A stretch of 43,406 nt of DNA, taken from Opitutia bacterium UBA953 (GTDB taxonomy: Bacteria > Verrucomicrobiota > Verrucomicrobiia > Opitutales > UBA953). The DNA is taken from positions 1-43,406 of the forward strand of contig DBCR01000058.1 of NCBI GenBank assembly GCA_002293125.1. The letters run 5' to 3'. The stretch's first letter is position 1. Each line of letters starts with the position of its first letter. The notes below the pieces were generated by a model that ran no database searches, was not told the DNA's origin, and was given only the letters and a program-made list of their open reading frames with translations. Below, piece after piece: positions 40,115 to 43,406 of the stretch. Both the position numbers and the translations under genes were made by a program.

Positions 40115-41416
40115 GTGCCCTCCCTCCTTCGCATCCTGCTTGTCGCCGGACTGATTGGTCCGCTGACGCCCGGCGCGCAGGGGCAGCAGGTCGAGCCCTT
40201 TGAGGAGCCACCGATCAACTACTCGGCCACGCCGACGAACGACCCCGCGACGGCGATCAGCGCCAAGTTCCAGAGCCGCGCCATGGAGATCCGCTCCATG
40301 CCGGCGAAGAAGCGGCTCCAGTGGCTGCTCGACGAGCTGGGCGTGCCCGTCGAATCCCAGATCTTCGTCTTCAGCAAGACGAGCCTCCAGCGTGAACTCA
40401 TCAATCCAGAGACCCCGCGCGTGCTCTACTTCTCCGATGAGGCCTACATCGGCTGGTCCCCGACCGGCGCCTTCGAGGTCGCAGTGTTCGACGCCAAGCT
40501 GGGCGCCACTTTTTATGTCTTCGAACCGCATGCCACGAAGGAGGAGCCTCTGCTCGCACGCAGTGGCGACTGCCTGCTGTGCCATTCCCGGCATGAGCAT
40601 ACGCCGTCCCTGCGGACGCGCTCCGTCTTCCCCGACGCGAACGGCGAACCGCTCAGCGGCTCCGGCAGTTCCAACATCGCCCCCTCGACCCCGCTCGCCG
40701 AACGCTGGGGCGGCTGGTATGTCACCGGGACGAAGGCGCCCTTCGAACATCGCGGCAACCTGACGGGCAAGAAGATCGATGACTTCGAAGGTCCGGCCGC
40801 CCAACCGACCCGTAATCTCCTGAGTCTTGAAGGCGTCGTCGACACCCGACGCTACCTCCTCAAGACAAGCGACGTCGTGCCGCTGCTGATGCATGACCAT
40901 CAGGTGCACGTGCATAACGTCCTCTCGAAGGCCAACCAGGACGCACGTATCGCGCTCCACCGCTGGCCTGCCATGCGCGAGATTCTCGGCCTGCCGAAGG
41001 ACGCGCCGCCCCAGGGCTCGTGCGTCGTCGTCTTTGATAGCCAAGCCGCGAAGGTCCTCGACGCCCTGCTCTGCCGCGACGAGGCCGCCTGGCCCGCCGG
41101 CGGCATCCAAGGCGACGGCGTCTTCGCCCCGGCCTACGCCAAGACGCGCAAGCCGGATGCGAAAGGTCGCTCACTGCGCGACCTCGACCTACGGACCCGC
41201 CTCTTCCGTTACCGCTGCAGCCCGCTGATCTACTCGGAGAGCTTCGCGACACTGCCGAAGGAACTGCACGACATCATCCTGCTGCGGCTGTCCTCCGGTC
41301 TCCGCGCCTTCCCGCCATCGCCTTCCTTCGGACATCTTCCGGATGACGAGCGCACCGCGATCCACGAGATCCTGTCGGCGACGCTCCCGAACCTGCCAGC
41401 CGGCTGGGGCAAGTAA
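40115..41416 (+). CDS. Exported protein with one c-type haem motif, unknown family
   Basis: A 433-residue protein that I do not recognise as a named family. A signal peptide (MPSLLRILLVAGLIGPLTPGAQG) is followed by a region with VLYFSDEAYIGWSPTGAFEVAVFD (residues about 103-127) and a single CLLCH at residues 153-157, in LLARSGDCLLCHSRHEH. The rest (residues 200-433) has FDFEGP-like turns and many conserved-looking His residues, for example MHDHQVHVHNVL (about 270-280), which may be metal ligands. It may be a periplasmic monohaem cytochrome or redox enzyme. The start is GTG at 40115. It could share a transcript with the sigma gene 38 bp upstream. Confidence 0.7.
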   Translation: MPSLLRILLVAGLIGPLTPGAQGQQVEPFEEPPINYSATPTNDPATAISAKFQSRAMEIRSMPAKKRLQWLLDELGVPVESQIFVFSKTSLQRELINPETPRVLYFSDEAYIGWSPTGAFEVAVFDAKLGATFYVFEPHATKEEPLLARSGDCLLCHSRHEHTPSLRTRSVFPDANGEPLSGSGSSNIAPSTPLAERWGGWYVTGTKAPFEHRGNLTGKKIDDFEGPAAQPTRNLLSLEGVVDTRRYLLKTSDVVPLLMHDHQVHVHNVLSKANQDARIALHRWPAMREILGLPKDAPPQGSCVVVFDSQAAKVLDALLCRDEAAWPAGGIQGDGVFAPAYAKTRKPDAKGRSLRDLDLRTRLFRYRCSPLIYSESFATLPKELHDIILLRLSSGLRAFPPSPSFGHLPDDERTAIHEILSATLPNLPAGWGK

Positions 41417-41430
41417 GGCGGACATGAAAA

Positions 41431-41457
41431 GGGCCGGCCCTCGACGAGGACCGGCCC
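41431..41457 (-). terminator. Terminator of the SGNH-hydrolase gene
   Basis: GGGCCGG...CCGGCCC with inner CCTC/GAGG and one mismatch, followed on the minus strand by TTTTCATG. It lies 22 bp past the stop at 41480 and also just after the haem-protein gene ending at 41416, so it may serve both. Confidence 0.8.
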
Positions 41458-41479
41458 GGCTTCGGCGCCTACGCGCGGC

Positions 41480-42262
41480 TTATTTGACGAGCGAAGCAAG
41501 CTTCTCGCGGATCGCGTCGGCTTCGATCTGGTAGCTGGCGGCGTTCAGATGCAGCAGGTCAGGCATGACCGACTTCTCAAGCGTACCGTCGGCGGTCAGG
41601 AATTTTGCGCCGATGTCGAAGAAGTGCACCTTCTTGCCGTCGTCGAACTTGGCGATGATCGCATTGACCTGGCTGTTCTTCACGCGAGGCGCGTCGGTCG
41701 GCTTGGCCGCACGGGGAAAGACCGCGAGGAGGAGCACCTTCGTGTCAGGCGAGCGCTGATGGATGGCGGCGATGATTTTCTTGATACCGTTGGCAATCAG
41801 CTCCGGAGTGTGCGCCGGGTTGCCAGCGTTGTTGGTGCCGATCATCAGGACGACAGCCTTGGGCTTGATGCCTTCGAACTCGCCGTTTTCGACGCGCCAG
41901 AGGACGTGCTGGACCTGGTCGCCACCGATACCGAAGTTGGCGGCCTTATACTGGCCGTATTCTTTTTCGAAGAGAGCCTTCTGGCCGTTCCAGCCCGCGG
42001 TGATGGAGTCACCGATGAACACGACCTGCGCTTCTCCCTTCTTGGCGATGGCGACGAAGGACTCATGGGACTTGGCGAAACCGGTCTGGATCTCGCCGGT
42101 CTTGGGGTCGAACTTCGGAGCGGCGACATCAGGCTGCTGCGCCGGCAGCTTCACGGCCGGAGCGGCGGCCTTCTTAGGGGCGTCTTTCTTGGCTTCCTGG
42201 GCGACGACGGAGGTCGCGGCGAACAGGGAAAGCCCGAGGAGGAGGGATAGGGTGCGTTTCAT
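41480..42262 (-). CDS. Exported SGNH/GDSL-family hydrolase
   Basis: A 260-residue secreted esterase-type hydrolase. The signal peptide is MKRTLSLLLGLSLFAATSVVAQ, then an Ala/Pro/Lys-rich linker to about residue 55. The SGNH blocks are present: VVFIGDSITAGW (nucleophile Ser), NFGIGGDQVQHVL (Gly), MIGTNNAGN (Asn) and PDLLHLNAASYQ (Asp and His of the triad). The pattern is close to PAF-acetylhydrolase-like/sialate-O-acetylesterase-like SGNH proteins. The frame is open upstream for over 190 codons, but the ATG at 42262 at the signal peptide is the real start. It lies alone on this strand. Deacetylation of a polysaccharide is likely but not shown. Confidence 0.9.
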   Translation of the reverse strand: MKRTLSLLLGLSLFAATSVVAQEAKKDAPKKAAAPAVKLPAQQPDVAAPKFDPKTGEIQTGFAKSHESFVAIAKKGEAQVVFIGDSITAGWNGQKALFEKEYGQYKAANFGIGGDQVQHVLWRVENGEFEGIKPKAVVLMIGTNNAGNPAHTPELIANGIKKIIAAIHQRSPDTKVLLLAVFPRAAKPTDAPRVKNSQVNAIIAKFDDGKKVHFFDIGAKFLTADGTLEKSVMPDLLHLNAASYQIEADAIREKLASLVK

Positions 42263-42364
42263 GGGGGTAACTGGGGGGACCTCCATTTCGTCTCCGAGTC
42301 CCTCCCTGTCAATGACCGCCCCCTCTGGCTTGCTCACATGCGGCCAGCCGGCATAGGAACCTGC

Positions 42365-42775
42365 ATGAGCAAACCCCTGCGTTTCGTGACCAAGGCCGAG
42401 GCCATCAAGGAAGAGTATAAAGGACGTACCAATTACTGGCTGACCCGGCCCGAACTGACCAGCGCCAAGGACCTGCAGGTCTGCGAAGCGACCTTGCCGG
42501 CGGGCGAAGGCCACGCTTTCCACACGCACCCCGAACTCGAGGAGATGATCTACGTCCTCGCCGGCGAGGTCGAACAGTGGGTCGAAGAGGAAAAGCGCAT
42601 CCTCAAGCCCGGCGACGCCGCTCACATCCCCGCGGGCATCGTGCACGCGACCTTCAATGTCTCGAAAGCGGACGCGACGATTCTCGCCATCCTTTCGCCC
42701 GGTGCGAGCAAAGGACCTTTCATGGTCGACGTGAGCGGCGAGGCCCCTTGGAACCAATTGCGCGGCCCGGCATGA
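42365..42775 (+). CDS. Small cupin-domain protein
   Basis: A 136-residue single-domain cupin. The metal-binding motif GEGHAFHTHPELEEMIYVLAGEVEQWV gives the His-x-His...Glu set; a second half with ILKPGDAAHIPAGIVHATFNVS holds the last His. It may be a sugar-isomerase, dioxygenase or sensor-type cupin; the substrate is unknown. The start ATG at 42365 has AGGA 6-7 nt upstream, one of the few Shine-Dalgarno-like sites in the window. Its stop overlaps the next start (ATGA), so the two genes are translationally coupled. Confidence 0.85.
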   Translation: MSKPLRFVTKAEAIKEEYKGRTNYWLTRPELTSAKDLQVCEATLPAGEGHAFHTHPELEEMIYVLAGEVEQWVEEEKRILKPGDAAHIPAGIVHATFNVSKADATILAILSPGASKGPFMVDVSGEAPWNQLRGPA

Positions 42776-43406
42776 AGGTGTTGCTCGGATCACGCGCGCT
42801 GATCGTCTCCGTCGTCCTCCTCCTCGCGGGGACAATCATCCCATTTATGATTTGGGGCGACGCGCTGGAGACGACGTTCTCCGTCCAAGGCGCGCGCGCC
42901 TGGTTGGCCGGTTATGGCGCCGGCGCCGGCGTCGCGGGCATCGGCCTACTCGTGGCGGACATCCTCCTGCCCATCCCGAGCACGCTGGTAATGTCGGCGC
43001 TGGGTCTGACCTACGGTCCGCTCATCGGCGGGCTCTACGCGGCGACCGGTTCGGCCCTCGCCGGACTGATCGCTTACGGACTCAGCCGCTGGCTCGGTCG
43101 TCCGCTCGCCGTACGCATCGCTGGCGAAGCGGGCCTGCGCGAAGGTGAAAACTTTTTCGCGACCAGCGGCGCCTGGCTCGTCGCGTGCTCACGCTGCCTC
43201 CCCATCCTACCCGAAGCGGTCGCCTGCCTGGCCGGCCTGAACCGCATGCCCTTCCGAACTTTCCTCCTCGCGGCACTCTGCGGCAGTTTGCCGATGGGCT
43301 TCGTCTTCGCAGCGATCGGCGCGCTGGGTCAGGACGAGCCCGCGTGGGCGCTCGCGCTCAGCGTCGTGGTACCCGCGCTACTCTGGCTGGGTGCGCGTCG
43401 CTGGAT
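42772..43406 (+). CDS. VTT/DedA-like (TVP38) membrane protein (3' end beyond window)
   Basis: A membrane protein of the VTT/SNARE-associated (DedA/TVP38) superfamily, proposed lipid scramblases or transporters. About 211 residues are visible. Five or six hydrophobic helices include LIVSVVLLLAGTIIPFMIWG, then VADILLPIPSTLVMSALGLTYGPLIGGLYAATGSALAGLIAYGLSRWLGR, whose P-x-P and re-entrant-loop-like G-rich pattern are typical, and a second segment SRCLPILPEAVACLAGLNRMPFRTFLLAALCGSLPMGFVFA with the family R-x-x-P motif. The start overlaps the cupin stop. The frame is open to the window edge. The substrate is unknown. Confidence 0.88.
   Translation, partial: MKVLLGSRALIVSVVLLLAGTIIPFMIWGDALETTFSVQGARAWLAGYGAGAGVAGIGLLVADILLPIPSTLVMSALGLTYGPLIGGLYAATGSALAGLIAYGLSRWLGRPLAVRIAGEAGLREGENFFATSGAWLVACSRCLPILPEAVACLAGLNRMPFRTFLLAALCGSLPMGFVFAAIGALGQDEPAWALALSVVVPALLWLGARRW

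Noticed and set aside
42263..42835. Upstream extension of the SGNH-hydrolase frame
   Set aside because: It has no homology-like content, overlaps the cupin and VTT genes on the other strand, and a perfect signal peptide starts at 42262.
1..43406. CRISPR array, IS elements, prophage or integration sites, including at the tRNA-Arg
   Set aside because: No spaced repeats, transposase, integrase or tRNA 3'-end duplication was seen.

Overview
The window is about 43.4 kb of GC-rich bacterial chromosome (roughly 60-65% G+C by eye). It most likely comes from a member of the Verrucomicrobiota, possibly Opitutae-like. This is inference. It rests on three genes with planctomycete/verrucomicrobial cytochrome domains (PSCyt1-DUF1549-DUF1553), two Tat-exported DUF1501 proteins, ThuA-like and sulfatase genes, LL-diaminopimelate aminotransferase (DapL) and Gfo/Idh/MocA oxidoreductases next to a xylose module. 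No rRNA, IS element, prophage or CRISPR array was seen. Most genes lack a recognisable Shine-Dalgarno sequence and have a C-rich stretch before the start codon.

Layout. 1-2717: an MsbA-like ABC exporter (cut by the window edge) downstream of a TerC-family membrane protein. 2811-2882: tRNA-Arg(CCU). 2901-5367: an exported, possibly NlpC/P60-like protein, divergent from a NYN-OST-HTH RNA-processing protein. 5371-8172: an exported esterase and citramalate synthase (cimA); cimA is preceded by an isoleucine-rich leader peptide and two mutually exclusive hairpins. 8280-9160: an exported unknown and tRNA-Phe. 9237-11082: dapL divergent from tspO. 11128-17404: a five-gene operon xylA-xylB-TIM barrel-Gfo/Idh-Gfo/Idh. 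17552-19273: panC and a DMT transporter. 19389-21215: a long coiled-coil protein ending in a PIN/NYN-like domain. 21270-22968: a ThuA-like protein and an exported protein made of five 20-residue repeats. 23083-31121: DUF1501 and two large PSCyt1-DUF1549-DUF1553 proteins. 31279-32391: glycerate kinase. 32381-38834: a four-gene operon sulfatase-lactonase-PSCyt1/DUF1553-DUF1501. 39123-41416: a divergent sigma-70 factor followed by an exported protein with one c-type haem motif. 41480-43406: an SGNH hydrolase, a cupin and a VTT/DedA-family membrane protein (cut by the window edge).

How the genes fit together. The theme is uptake and breakdown of plant or algal carbohydrate: xylose isomerisation and phosphorylation, glycerate phosphorylation, sulfatase, lactonase, esterase and SGNH hydrolase, plus the exported cytochrome/DUF1501 pairs that accompany polysaccharide degradation in these phyla. 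Three biosynthetic genes supply isoleucine (cimA), lysine/diaminopimelate (dapL) and pantothenate (panC). The most notable find is the candidate transcription attenuator in front of cimA, at 8027-8172. It has the layout of an ilv-type leader but precedes citramalate synthase. Secondary points of interest are the coiled-coil/PIN-like protein, a sulfatase lacking two usual active-site residues, a sigma factor with changed -10-recognition residues, and a structured dapL leader.
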